64,000 nt of DNA from Oscillospiraceae bacterium. Its GTDB lineage: Bacteria; Bacillota; Clostridia; Oscillospirales; Ruminococcaceae. How positions within the stretch are numbered: the first letter of the stretch is position 1; every line of letters begins with the position of its first letter. Position numbers and translations under genes: made by a program. Location: the NCBI GenBank assembly GCA_028692035.1, contig JAQUYD010000004.1, positions 78,831-142,830 of the forward strand, given 5' to 3'. Positions 36,519-44,648 of this stretch are shown in pieces. Under the pieces are notes generated by a model that saw only the letters and a program-made list of their open reading frames with translations, ran no database searches and was not told the origin of the DNA.

Positions 36519-36547
36519 TTGACATGAGTCCCTGTCCCTGTTATAAT
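36519..36547 (+). promoter_or_regulatory. Consensus promoter of tRNA-Lys
   Basis: TTGACA (36519-36524), 17-base spacer, TATAAT (36542-36547): an exact sigma-A consensus, as expected for a stable RNA gene. Confidence 0.92.
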
Positions 36548-36570
36548 AAACAAGCGTTTGGAGATCCTAT

Positions 36571-36646
36571 GAACCACTAGCTCAGTTGGCAGAGCATTTG
36601 ACTTTTAATCAAAGGGTCCGGGGTTCGAATCCCCGGTGGTTCACCA
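36571..36646 (+). tRNA. tRNA-Lys (anticodon UUU)
   Basis: A 76-nt cloverleaf. The acceptor GAACCAC (36571-36577) pairs with GTGGTTC (36636-36642), followed by A and an encoded CCA. The D arm contains AGCTCAGTTGGCAGAGC, the anticodon loop CTTTTAA gives anticodon TTT, and the T arm is CCGGGGTTCGAATCCCCGG. Confidence 0.97.
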
Positions 36647-36661
36647 AAAAAGTTTGATCGT

Positions 36662-36704
36662 GATAGATGCCATGCGGCGAAAGCCGCATGGCATCTATCT
36701 TTTT
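36662..36704 (+). terminator. Terminator of tRNA-Lys
   Basis: Perfect 17-base arms GATAGATGCCATGCGGC and its complement around a GAAA tetraloop, then TTTTT. Confidence 0.97.
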
Positions 36705-37065
36705 ATAGCGCTTATGAACCCCGGCATTCCACCGAAAAGTCTTTGGCTGTTTTGAAATGCGTCCCAAAAAACAAGCCGATAAAACGCAGAAGACAGCGGC
36801 CCTGCGGCAGATCCATGACCCCAGTATGAGGCCAAAAATCTCTGCGTCGGGGAATCCTTCCCCGCGCCTGTGCGCTTCCCACAGCAGAAGGCCCGGGAGT
36901 TCCCTTAAAATGCCGCTTGGCGACGGGCAAATGAGGCAGCCCACGCCCTTTGGGCTGCCTAAAAAATATGACCTTTCCGCCTATACGAGCGCGCTTTTGT
37001 GTGCTATGATTGCAGTATAAATATTTGTCCTTTCTCCGTTTTTGTTTTGGTGAAAACACACCAAC
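36705..37065. other. Non-coding gap with a hairpin and a possible promoter
   Basis: There is no convincing gene in 360 bases. A hairpin GGCAGCCC/GGGCTGCC lies at 36932-36959 without a T run. TGCTATGAT at 37002-37010 fits an extended -10 and may drive the PAS/kinase genes; no clear -35 is seen. Confidence 0.4.
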
Positions 37066-37542
37066 ATGTTGTCAGCTGCCAAGCGGGATAAAATGGCAAA
37101 GCATGCTGTTTTAAACCATGAACAGCTTCACATCTCCTACCGCGTTTTCTGCAAAGACTGCAGCGTCCTTTGGGTAAATCTTTCGGCATACCCCGCAGGG
37201 TATGCCGAAAACGGCACGCCGCTCTATTATGCCATTTTTTCCAACGCCACCTCCCAATTTAACCTATACCAGGATATCTGCGACAACTCCGACACCGGCA
37301 TCGCGGCGTTTGATGCAAAAACCGGCGGGATTTACTACGCCAACGACGTATTCTTTGCCCTTTCCGGCTGCAAAAAGAGGCCCTATACCGGCATGCTGGC
37401 CAAAGATCTGTTTGGAGACGACCTGATGGCTCATGAAAAAGCGCTGCTGGGTAGGAGTGCCGCGGATTTTGTCCATTCAATCGCCGCCAACGGAAAGGCC
37501 GTTCAGTTCCATGTCCAAAACCCGAGAAGCGGCAACCAATAG
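37066..37542 (+). CDS. PAS-domain fragment upstream of the hybrid kinase
   Basis: 158 residues. The first third, YRVFCKDCSVLWVNLSAYPAG then PLYYAIFSNATSQ, looks like the C-terminal half of a PAS domain. Residues about 68-135 (LYQDICDNSDTGIAAFDAKT ... IYYANDVFFALSGC) look like the start of a second PAS. The first PAS has lost its N-terminal half, and no strong ribosome site precedes the ATG. It is probably a truncated remnant of a longer multi-PAS sensor. It ends in TAG twelve bases before the kinase start, whose ribosome site overlaps this end. Confidence 0.6.
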   Translation: MLSAAKRDKMAKHAVLNHEQLHISYRVFCKDCSVLWVNLSAYPAGYAENGTPLYYAIFSNATSQFNLYQDICDNSDTGIAAFDAKTGGIYYANDVFFALSGCKKRPYTGMLAKDLFGDDLMAHEKALLGRSAADFVHSIAANGKAVQFHVQNPRSGNQ

Positions 37543-37554
37543 GAGGGCGATATT

Positions 37555-40014
37555 GTGGTCGAGCAAAACGCTACGAATCCGGATGCGGAAAGCAGGGATC
37601 TGCTTGAATTGCTGCGTCGGGTGACTAATATTTCATCTATTGGCATCCATGTGGTGGACATCCATACAATGGAGATGTATTACTGCAACGACGCTGGGTT
37701 TCGGCTTATTTCCCAAGAGCCGTGCGAGTATCACGGCCGGCCGTGTTATGAAACTTTTTTCGGGATCGACCATCCTTGTACCAACTGCCGGCTGGAACAG
37801 ACCAAACGCGGAGAAACCCGCCACGATGTCTATGTCCCGGCAGTGGGCAAAACCTTTCGCACCCATACGCAAATCACCACATGGAATGGAAAAAGCGCAT
37901 TTGTTGAATATATTACGGACGTCACAAAGACAAAGCAATTAGAGCAAAAGCAGAAGCATCTCCTTGCGCAGCTCGAAACGAATACAAGTGAGCTGCGAAG
38001 GAAATATGAGGTGGAAAAGAGAAGGAGCCGGGACGACAAAAGCATTCTGGCCTACGCGGTATTCAATCTAAAAAACCAGCAAACAGTTGAGATGGAGCGC
38101 CGCCCGCCGCTGGTTTTGCTGCAATCCCCCCTGGCGCTGGAAGCGTTTCGCCTCGATATCGCTTCCTCCATTCTTCGGAACGATCAGAGGGAAACTTTCC
38201 TGCATATGTTTGATGTGGGCGAATTGGTGCGGCTGTACCAAGGCGGGGTTGAGGAACAACATTTGGAGTTTCAGCGGATCCTGCCCGGTGGCAAAGTCAT
38301 ATGGGTACATAGCAGCTTTCATATCATGCCGGAGCCGGACGGGCAGGATCTTCTTTTGTTTTACTACTGCAATGATATCAACCTGCGCAAATCTTTGGAG
38401 ATTCTTTCGACATACATCGCAAATGAAGATTATGATATGATCGGCTGTATCAATTTTCATGACGACAGCGCCATTATGATGTACGGGAAAACCAGCAGCT
38501 ATGTCATCCATGTCGGCGAGAGGTCTTATCAGGAGGAACGGTATTCGGAAGCCCTGGAATGGTTTGTCTCGACTGCGGTAGTACCCGAAGAGCGGGAACT
38601 GTACCGCCCTCAATTTTTCATAGAAAAGATCAAAGCGGAGCTGTTCGCCACAGGGACCTATGAGTTCCGGCTCCATGTGGCTGGCAAAAACGGCGAACGG
38701 CTGACCAAGAAGATCCGGTATACACAGTACGACAAGGAATCGGAGGTCTGCCTCTTTACGCAAACCGACATTACCGCGCTGCTTGCGGAGGAAGAACAAA
38801 AGCAGCAGCAATTGAAGGCCGCCTTGCTCGAAGCCCAAACGGCCGATGCCGCCAAGTCCGAGTTCCTCGCGCGCATGAGCCATGACATTCGCACGCCGCT
38901 AAATGTTATCATCGGCATGAGCCACCTTGCGGCGGACAACGAAAACCCGGCAGATACGAATGATTGCCTGCGCAAAATCAATATATCCGGGGACTTTCTG
39001 CTGGGGTTGATCAATGATGTGCTTGACATGGAACGCATTAGCAGTGGAAAAATGCAGTTGGAGCTTTCTCCGTATTCCGGCGAAGAATTCGCACAATACA
39101 TCAATGCGGTCATTACGCCCCAGTGCCAGGAAAAGGGGATTTCGTTTGATTATTCGTATAACGGCTCGAACGATTTTGTCGTTTTGCAGGATAAACTGCG
39201 CATCAACCAAATTTATTTTAACCTATTGTCAAATGCCGTAAAGTATACGCCGAAGGGCGGTAAGATTACCTTCTACACAGAAATTACAAGGACGGGGAAA
39301 ACGGTCATTCTTGATGTGACCATTTCCGATACGGGCATTGGCATGAGTCAGGCATTTCAAGCGCACATGTTTGAACCCTTTACGCAGGAAAACCAGGCGG
39401 TGACGCCTATTGGCACCGGCACAGGGCTTGGCCTATCCATCGTCAAAAATTTATGCGATATGATGAACATGCGCATATCCGTGGAAAGTGCGCTGGGCAA
39501 AGGGACCACATTCTATATCCATGGGGAATACGACGTGGCGGCAGATCTTTCGGCCGCCGCAAGGCCGGATCATTTACGCGAAACTCCAGAATTGGCCTTC
39601 AATCGCCAAAAAATCCTCGTATGCGAGGACCATCCGATGAACCAAGAGATTATTAAAAGACTGTTGGAGAAAAAGGGCGCGACGGTTGTAATCGCTGAAA
39701 ATGGATGGAGCGGGGTAGAGGCATTCCGGCAGTCCCCCCAGTATCATTATACGGCCATCCTCATGGATATCCATATGCCGGTAATGGATGGTTTGCAGGC
39801 AGCCCGGACTATTCGCGCCCTACCGCGCGCCGATGCGATGAACGTTCCCATTATTGCACTCTCCGCAAACGCTTATGAAGAAGACATCCGGCAAAGCCGA
39901 ATGGCGGGAATGAACGCACATTTGTCAAAGCCTATCGATCCGCTGCTCTTGTACAAATGCCTTGCAAAGCATCTGGCCGCGTCAAAGGGCGCCAACGCAG
40001 GCGAGCACCGATAA
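37555..40014 (+). CDS. Soluble hybrid sensor histidine kinase with C-terminal receiver
   Basis: 819 residues from a GTG start after AGGAGGG. There is no membrane segment. A PAS-like domain (about residues 18-125) carries the Cys motif HPCTNCRLEQ; a second sensor region follows (about 160-420). Next come HisKA with phospho-acceptor in FLARMSHDIRTPLNVIIGMS (His near residue 443) and HATPase_c with N-box NLLSNAVKYTP, DTGIGMS, and GTGTGLGLSIV. A REC domain has ILVCEDHPMNQEI and the phospho-Asp in LMDIHMPVMDG (near 737), with Lys in HLSKPID. No output domain or separate regulator is adjacent, so its signal target is unknown. Confidence 0.93.
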   Translation: MVEQNATNPDAESRDLLELLRRVTNISSIGIHVVDIHTMEMYYCNDAGFRLISQEPCEYHGRPCYETFFGIDHPCTNCRLEQTKRGETRHDVYVPAVGKTFRTHTQITTWNGKSAFVEYITDVTKTKQLEQKQKHLLAQLETNTSELRRKYEVEKRRSRDDKSILAYAVFNLKNQQTVEMERRPPLVLLQSPLALEAFRLDIASSILRNDQRETFLHMFDVGELVRLYQGGVEEQHLEFQRILPGGKVIWVHSSFHIMPEPDGQDLLLFYYCNDINLRKSLEILSTYIANEDYDMIGCINFHDDSAIMMYGKTSSYVIHVGERSYQEERYSEALEWFVSTAVVPEERELYRPQFFIEKIKAELFATGTYEFRLHVAGKNGERLTKKIRYTQYDKESEVCLFTQTDITALLAEEEQKQQQLKAALLEAQTADAAKSEFLARMSHDIRTPLNVIIGMSHLAADNENPADTNDCLRKINISGDFLLGLINDVLDMERISSGKMQLELSPYSGEEFAQYINAVITPQCQEKGISFDYSYNGSNDFVVLQDKLRINQIYFNLLSNAVKYTPKGGKITFYTEITRTGKTVILDVTISDTGIGMSQAFQAHMFEPFTQENQAVTPIGTGTGLGLSIVKNLCDMMNMRISVESALGKGTTFYIHGEYDVAADLSAAARPDHLRETPELAFNRQKILVCEDHPMNQEIIKRLLEKKGATVVIAENGWSGVEAFRQSPQYHYTAILMDIHMPVMDGLQAARTIRALPRADAMNVPIIALSANAYEEDIRQSRMAGMNAHLSKPIDPLLLYKCLAKHLAASKGANAGEHR

Positions 40015-40098
40015 AAAACAACCTCCACGATCAAAATGGCCGGGGCCTTTCGGCTGTATTCGCCTCCGTTAGGCCACCTGCACATAAAAAATAAAGGT

Positions 40099-40130
40099 AA
40101 CCCCCCTCATCAAAGATGAGGGGGGTTTTT
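40099..40130. terminator. Terminator between hybrid kinase and fusion gene
   Basis: AACCCCCCTCATC (40099-40111), loop AAA, GATGAGGGGGGTT (40115-40127) and TTT. It serves the kinase and can also act on the convergent fusion gene. Confidence 0.9.
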
Positions 40131-40176
40131 GACTGCTTATAACCAATTTCCCCCGGCGCGGCCAGGGGCTTTTCCA

Positions 40177-41214
40177 TTATGACCCTGCCGACAGCAGCTC
40201 CAGCAAATCGGTGGCAAACCGGCGCAGAAGCGCCGACTCAAAAGAAAAATCTGCGCCTCCCCTATAGCATTGAAGCGCCGCTTCCACCGGGGATCGGCAA
40301 ACAGGCGGCAAATTCTGCAATCCCCAAACACCGCCGCCCTCCTTGGAAAGGATCAGCCCCTCTTTCTCAAAAGCAAGCACCCGGCAGAGATTTAAAATGG
40401 TATAAACCGGGTCTCGCAAAATGTCTTCCTCGGCGTTTTTGCTGTCCCCCCGGATGCTATCCAGATAGTCGGACCGGGGTACAGGCCCGAATACCGTTTC
40501 CTTTTCCTCGCCCCAAAGGGTAATCCCCACCGCCTGGGTCACTGTAAAATGGGCGGCAAGGTCTGGATCGGTCCCGTTCATCTGTTGACAATACCCCTTT
40601 ATGTCCCGCAGGCACCGCTCTTTGTGAGCGTTAGAATAATGCAGCACAAACCGAGTGGGATAGGTAAACCGCCTGCAGTCGTCCTTTAGAATCACGCTCA
40701 TTTCAAAGCCTTTTGGGGGACTGTTGCCATCCAACGCTAAAAGCGTTTGGATAAGCGCTTCCTTTTCCGGTTCAGAGGGCTCTTTTACCGTCACCACCAG
40801 AAAATCAATATCGCTTTTATCCCAGCGAAAACAGCCAAAGGCCAGGGAACCGTGGAGATAAATTCCCGTCAGGTTTTCTCCTAAAATTTTTCGATATGCC
40901 GCTGTGATCTCATCCAGAAGGGTTTGCACTTCCACAGGGAATTCCCCCTTTTTGCCCCTTTCCTGTTTTTGCAGGCCGGTTTGAATCAGCATTTCTTTTT
41001 GGGCACTGCGCAATTTCTTGATCTGCCACTCCCGGCGCATCGCAGCCTGCTTTGTCGCGTGCAATTCATAATAAGCCAGCGCCACCGGCCGCCGGGATCG
41101 GGTGTATTTGGCGCCCCGACCGCTGTTGTGGGCGGCAATCCGCTGATCCAAATCATTGGTCCATCCTGTATAGAGGGTTTTGTCTGCACAACGGACGATA
41201 TAGGTATAATACAT
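40177..41214 (-). CDS. GIY-YIG endonuclease domain fused to an AadA-like nucleotidyltransferase
   Basis: 345 residues in one uninterrupted frame. Residues 1-80 form a UPF0213-type GIY-YIG domain: [21 protein letters not shown], then [22 protein letters not shown] and [12 protein letters not shown] with the conserved Arg and Glu. After a linker, residues about 95-345 resemble aminoglycoside adenylyltransferase-type proteins (DUF4111): [20 protein letters not shown] gives the GS...DxD metal/nucleotide site, and the C-terminal half has [19 protein letters not shown]. Whether it modifies drugs, nucleic acids or something else is unknown. A divergent phage-type repressor lies upstream on the same strand. 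Confidence 0.85.
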   Translation of the reverse strand: MYYTYIVRCADKTLYTGWTNDLDQRIAAHNSGRGAKYTRSRRPVALAYYELHATKQAAMRREWQIKKLRSAQKEMLIQTGLQKQERGKKGEFPVEVQTLLDEITAAYRKILGENLTGIYLHGSLAFGCFRWDKSDIDFLVVTVKEPSEPEKEALIQTLLALDGNSPPKGFEMSVILKDDCRRFTYPTRFVLHYSNAHKERCLRDIKGYCQQMNGTDPDLAAHFTVTQAVGITLWGEEKETVFGPVPRSDYLDSIRGDSKNAEEDILRDPVYTILNLCRVLAFEKEGLILSKEGGGVWGLQNLPPVCRSPVEAALQCYRGGADFSFESALLRRFATDLLELLSAGS

Positions 41215-41246
41215 GTTTCGCCTCCAGAAAAAGAAGGTCTCTCCCG

Positions 41247-41588
41247 CTATTCGGGCCGGGAAGCATCCCGCTCTCTGACAAACCGGGCAAACTGCCGGAC
41301 CTCCTCAAGTTGCTCGTCGGTGGCTTCGCCGCCGAACAGGGCAAATTTCAATTTTTCTCCCGGAATCCCCGCCGCGGCTGATTCCCTCTCGCCACCGAGC
41401 AAAAAATTGACCGTGACGTCAAAATAATTCGCCAGCTTTGCCGCTGTCTCCGCCCGTACCGACTGCCGCCGGCCCTTTTTCAAATCAGTCATGACGCTGG
41501 GCTGGATCCCTGTGTCTTTACACATCCGGTAAGGCGTAATCTGCCGTTCGGCACACAACTGGGTCAGAATTTTATACAAATTTGACAT
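41247..41588 (-). CDS. XRE/Cro-CI-family transcriptional repressor
   Basis: 113 residues starting [17 protein letters not shown] after GGGGAG. The N-terminal lambda-repressor-like helix-turn-helix is [24 protein letters not shown] (about residues 16-39), followed by [22 protein letters not shown], the standard XRE extension. The C-terminal helix [17 protein letters not shown] may aid dimerization. Several palindromes lie directly upstream. It is probably the repressor of the neighbouring prophage remnant. Confidence 0.9.
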   Translation of the reverse strand: MSNLYKILTQLCAERQITPYRMCKDTGIQPSVMTDLKKGRRQSVRAETAAKLANYFDVTVNFLLGGERESAAAGIPGEKLKFALFGGEATDEQLEEVRQFARFVRERDASRPE

Positions 41589-41626
41589 CTGTGGCTCTCC
41601 CCTTTTATGCAATACGGAAATTATAT

Positions 41627-41736
41627 GTTTGCGTAATAATTTTGCTTGATTATTACGCAAACAAGTGTTATTATTACAATATATCATACGCGAACGTATC
41701 ATATATTTGGGTTAATTCCCCTTTAATATATGATAC
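41627..41736. promoter_or_regulatory. Repressor operator cluster
   Basis: Exact 14-base inverted arms GTTTGCGTAATAAT (41627-41640) and its complement (41649-41662); direct TATCATA copies at about 41682 and 41697; and exact 11-base arms GTATCATATAT (41696-41706)/ATATATGATAC (41726-41736). Promoter-like AT-rich DNA lies within. This layout fits a lysogeny-type control region. Confidence 0.7.
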
Positions 41737-41782
41737 AATCGCGTAAAAGTCAAGAACAAACTCTGATCGAAAGGAGAAATCA

Positions 41783-41968
41783 ATGATAGAAACTGACAGT
41801 ACAAGGGAACGGCCCTGGCAAAAGAGCCCTCCCTGCGGCGGCTTGCCCAGGGGGCTTTTTTGCGTATCAGCCACGGCAGGCCGCGCACATGATCCTTTTG
41901 GCGTCATGGCGTCCGACCGGCACCTAGACGCCGCCGACGGGAGGGAAGATGGGGCAGCAAAACTTTGA
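41783..41968 (+). CDS. Doubtful 61-codon leader ORF
   Basis: An ATG preceded by a textbook AAAGGAG at the right distance opens a 61-codon frame, MIETDSTRERPWQ..., but a terminator hairpin runs through codons about 13-27 and the product has no recognisable similarity. It may be the start of a lost phage gene joined to other DNA, or a leader peptide. Confidence 0.25.
   Translation: MIETDSTRERPWQKSPPCGGLPRGLFCVSATAGRAHDPFGVMASDRHLDAADGREDGAAKL
41820..41861 (+). terminator. Terminator in the leader before the tail genes
   Basis: AAAAGAGCCCTCC and GGGGGCTTTTTT enclose a GC-rich loop. Transcription from the repressor-controlled promoter would be attenuated here before reaching the phage genes. 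Confidence 0.65.
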
Positions 41969-41991
41969 AAACGGAAGAGGGAGAGAAAATC

Positions 41992-42330
41992 ATGACAAAC
42001 GTGTATGTAAAAACAGATGAAGCGGGGCGGATATTGGCGGCAAACAGCGGCGTATTTTTAAGCGACCCTGCCGGCTGGGTGCAGATCGACGAGGGGGATG
42101 GCGACCGGTACGTCCACGCCCAGGGGAATTATTTTGCACTGCCGCTAGTCGGCGATAACGGGTGCCACAACTATGTGCTGGACGGCAGTACCGCCAGGGA
42201 ATCCACCGCAGAAGAACAGGCGGCGGAGCTTGCGGCAATCCCCGCGCCGGAGCCAAGCCAGGAAGCGCTGCTGCAGGCACAGGTGGACGCATTACAAGCG
42301 CAGGTGGACGCGCTATTGGGGGTGGAATAG
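41992..42330 (+). CDS. Small phage tail-associated protein
   Basis: About 112 residues: MTNVYVKTDEAGRILAANSG, GWVQIDEGDGDRYVHAQGNYF, then a C-terminal coiled stretch QEALLQAQVDALQAQVDALLG. Such short proteins with an acidic beta part and a heptad tail lie between tail-fibre genes and the lysis module in Firmicutes prophages. Its function is not established. It is followed directly by the next phage gene (ATG at the stop). Confidence 0.6.
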   Translation: MTNVYVKTDEAGRILAANSGVFLSDPAGWVQIDEGDGDRYVHAQGNYFALPLVGDNGCHNYVLDGSTARESTAEEQAAELAAIPAPEPSQEALLQAQVDALQAQVDALLGVE

Positions 42331-42741
42331 ATGGACAAAGCAGTAAGAGCTAGGCAAATCTATCTGGCGATGCAGTTTGCGTCCACCTCCCTGCCGGATG
42401 AGCAGGCGGCCCAGGTTCCGGCAGTATTCCCCGGATGGGACGCGGCCGAGGCTTACGCGGCTGGTGATCGAGTCCAGTACGGCGAGCGGTTGTACAAATG
42501 CCTGCAGGCCCACACGGCACAGGCGGACTGGGCACCGGACACGACTCCGAGCCTATGGGCCGTGATCGATATCGCTCACGCCGGAACGGCGGAGGATCCG
42601 ATTCCTGCGGCACGAAACATGGAATACAAAGCCGGCCGATACTATCTGGATCCGGCGGAGGGCCGGGTTTATCTCTGCTCCCGGGACACTGGGATTCCGG
42701 TGGCATATCTGCCGCATGAGCTGGTGGGGCAGTATTTTTAA
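42331..42741 (+). CDS. Phage protein with a carbohydrate-binding-like module
   Basis: 136 residues. Residues about 33-78 (FPGWDAAEAYAAGDRVQYGE ... LYKCLQAHTAQADWAPDTTPSLW) match the aromatic pattern of CBM5/12-type chitin-binding modules, here probably part of a tail appendage that touches the cell wall. The rest has no clear similarity. It sits between the tail-associated ORF and the holin, in a compact rightward cassette. Confidence 0.65.
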   Translation: MDKAVRARQIYLAMQFASTSLPDEQAAQVPAVFPGWDAAEAYAAGDRVQYGERLYKCLQAHTAQADWAPDTTPSLWAVIDIAHAGTAEDPIPAARNMEYKAGRYYLDPAEGRVYLCSRDTGIPVAYLPHELVGQYF

Positions 42742-42753
42742 GGAGGACATTTT

Positions 42754-43191
42754 ATGAAAATCAATTGGATGGCTGCCCTGACCTCGGCCGCGGCGATACT
42801 TGGCTCTTGGATCTCCTTTGCCTTTGGCGGGTTGGACGGCATGCTTTGGACGCTGTTGGCCTTTATGGCGGCGGACTATATCACTGGAATTGTTGTGGCG
42901 GCGGTGTTCCATAAATCGAATAAGTCCGAAAGCGGCGCGCTGAACTCCGAAGCGGGCTGGCAGGGTTTGGTGAAAAAAGGTGGCGTTCTGCTGGTGGTGC
43001 TGGTGGCGGCCGCGCTGGACCGGGTGCTTGGAACCGATGCGATCCGAGACGGTGCGGTTCTGGCATTTTTGGTTAACGAGACCGTCAGCTTGATCGAAAA
43101 TGCCGGTCTGATGGGAGTTCCCATTCCAGCGGCCCTGCAAAAGGCGATAGAGGTTCTGCGGGATCGTTCGGAAAGCGGTGATACCCAATGA
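42754..43191 (+). CDS. Phage holin (toxin-secretion/lysis holin family)
   Basis: 145 residues with about three membrane segments (ALTSAAAILGSWISFAFGG; LWTLLAFMAADYITGIVVAAV; GVLLVVLVAAALDRVLG) and a charged C-terminus. The pattern MAADYITGI followed by GLVKKGGVLLVV is typical of this holin family. It would permeabilise the membrane to release or activate the endolysin; the endolysin gene overlaps its stop by four bases. Confidence 0.9.
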   Translation: MKINWMAALTSAAAILGSWISFAFGGLDGMLWTLLAFMAADYITGIVVAAVFHKSNKSESGALNSEAGWQGLVKKGGVLLVVLVAAALDRVLGTDAIRDGAVLAFLVNETVSLIENAGLMGVPIPAALQKAIEVLRDRSESGDTQ

Positions 43192-43928
43192 GCCAAAAGC
43201 TGATTTTGCCATTGAATCAATGCAACGTCAACGCCGGGTACAAAATGCCGGCCTACACAAAAGAGTGGGGATTCGCCCATTATGGCATCGACCTGGGCAA
43301 CCCCGACCGCCAGCGGACCGTCTACAGCCCGGGGGACGGTACGGTGATCGCCTGCGGCATGGATGGGGCGACAGCTACAGAGCGGATGGGAAATGCTATT
43401 GTACTGATGTTCCCAGGCGTGGAGCGAAACGACGGCAACTCTGGATCTCTAGCCTGCCGGATGTATCATCTGGACAGCATCGCCGTCAGGGTGGGGCAGC
43501 TTGTTAAGCAGGGCGATGCGCTGGGGGTATACGGCAACACTGGAGCCAACACGTCAGGGCCCCATCTTCACTGCGAGTTCGACACGGATGTGCAGTATCC
43601 CCAGTATGCAGTGGGGATCAAGGCCAGCGGCAACATCGTTAAAAAAGGAAGCAAGGATACCACCGTAGATCCGGCAAAGGTGTGGTATGTGGGGCCGGGA
43701 CAGGCGTTGTATGACGGATGGGGTGGCAGCGGCGTATCATCCGGCTGGATTGCGCAGAATGATCTTGACGTGCCAAAACTGCCAGATGAAGCCGGGGAAG
43801 TCCCAGACTACAAGCTGCTGTATGAGCAGGAAAAAGCTGCCTGCGAGACTGAAACAGCGAGAGCCCAATCGCTCATGTGCGGTATTCTGGAGGCCATTGC
43901 CATGCTGGAAAATATGTTGCGGCTTTAA
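43188..43928 (+). CDS. M23-family endolysin
   Basis: 246 residues with a zinc metallopeptidase domain of the M23 (LytM-type) fold: the metal motifs are HYGIDLG (HxxxD, about residues 31-37) and GPHLHCEFD (HxH, about 124-132). A linker and a helical C-terminus (YKLLYEQEKAACETE...) follow. There is no signal peptide, in keeping with holin-dependent release. It should cleave peptide cross-links in peptidoglycan. Confidence 0.9.
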   Translation: MSQKLILPLNQCNVNAGYKMPAYTKEWGFAHYGIDLGNPDRQRTVYSPGDGTVIACGMDGATATERMGNAIVLMFPGVERNDGNSGSLACRMYHLDSIAVRVGQLVKQGDALGVYGNTGANTSGPHLHCEFDTDVQYPQYAVGIKASGNIVKKGSKDTTVDPAKVWYVGPGQALYDGWGGSGVSSGWIAQNDLDVPKLPDEAGEVPDYKLLYEQEKAACETETARAQSLMCGILEAIAMLENMLRL

Positions 43929-43949
43929 AAATTGTCATGTGGCGGGTTG

Positions 43950-44008
43950 GACGGCCCGGGGTGATGTAGAGGCATCAGGTCGATATAGTCTAGCCCCAGT
44001 TTTTGGAG
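43950..44008 (-). pseudogene. Fragment of an aldo/keto reductase
   Basis: On the minus strand, LQKLGLDYIDLMPLHHPG matches the conserved DYIDL...H core of aldo/keto reductases, but only about 20 codons remain before unrelated sequence. The fragment abuts a LysR remnant, so both look like leftovers of a divergent regulator/enzyme pair cut by deletion. Confidence 0.6.
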
Positions 44009-44231
44009 CGCCATATCTTGGAAAATGAGTTGGGTAAGAAATTATTCAACAGGCACAGCTTTAAAATAGAACTGACTGATGAAGGGATGTTGCTGCGAAA
44101 GCGCGCAGAGGATTTAATCTCTATTGTATCCCGTGCTTGAATGCCCGATGTATGTCATATGGAAAAAGCAGCAGATGTTCTCTCCCATTGCAAGCAGATT
44201 CTTTGAGCGGCTGAAAAGAAATCTTGAGTAG
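44003..44231 (+). pseudogene. LysR-family regulator remnant with internal deletion
   Basis: LENELGKKLFNRHSFKIELT then DEGMLLRKRAEDLISIVSRA-stop matches the end of a LysR DNA-binding domain. In another frame, VIWKKQQMFSPIASRFFERL up to TAG at 44229-44231 matches the extreme C-terminus of LysR proteins. The N-terminus and nearly the whole effector domain are missing. Confidence 0.65.
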
Positions 44232-44275
44232 CGTTGGCACAACAAACGGACACGAAAAACGAGTGCCGCGTCACA

Positions 44276-44306
44276 GAGCGATTAGCAAAAAGCTAGTCGC
44301 TCTTTT
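44276..44306 (+). terminator. Terminator-like hairpin after the LysR remnant
   Basis: GAGCGATTAGC (44276-44286) and GCTAGTCGCTC (44292-44302), one mismatch, followed by TTTT. Confidence 0.65.
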
Positions 44307-44329
44307 CTGATGCTAAAAAGGAAAGGCGG

Positions 44330-44520
44330 CCTACCCCATGACAAACAAACCGCCTACAACCACTGGACTATAACGCCGAATTGGAGCGCATGCAGGAGCA
44401 ACTATGGCAATTTGAAAGCCAAAACAAAATGTTTGACCGCAAGATCGCCGCCCAAAAGCACAAGGCGTGAAGCCACCACCTTTGTTCCGGATGGGGGCTA
44501 CCTGATTCCACCATCCCTAT
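44330..44520 (+). pseudogene. Decayed small mobile-element ORF
   Basis: Frame pieces LDYNAELERMQEQLWQFESQ, then NKMFDRKIAAQKHKA-stop and, after the stop, HHLCSGWG, resemble a DUF3847-like helical protein of conjugative elements broken by a nonsense mutation and frameshifts. The match is by pattern memory only, so treat it as tentative. Confidence 0.3.
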
Positions 44521-44543
44521 CAGCGTGGCAGCTTCCCAAAGGG

Positions 44544-44598
44544 AGAGATCAGAAAAGGGCGGTCAAGCCAAAAACTTGACCGCCCTTTTCTGATCTCT
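44544..44598. repeat. Perfect 24-bp hairpin, terminator-like
   Basis: AGAGATCAGAAAAGGGCGGTCAAG (24 bases, 44544-44567, first 20 are AGAGATCAGAAAAGGGCGGT) pairs exactly with 44575-44598 around CCAAAAA. No long T run follows. It ends the degenerate stretch 43929-44648. Confidence 0.8.
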
Positions 44599-44648
44599 CT
44601 TATCAATGGGGATGCGCCGGACAAGTCAAGAGGTAAACATAGACCGTC

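Noticed and set aside
36609..37059. Minus-strand frames over the tRNA-Lys downstream region
   Set aside because: They overlap the tRNA and its terminator, and show no family similarity.
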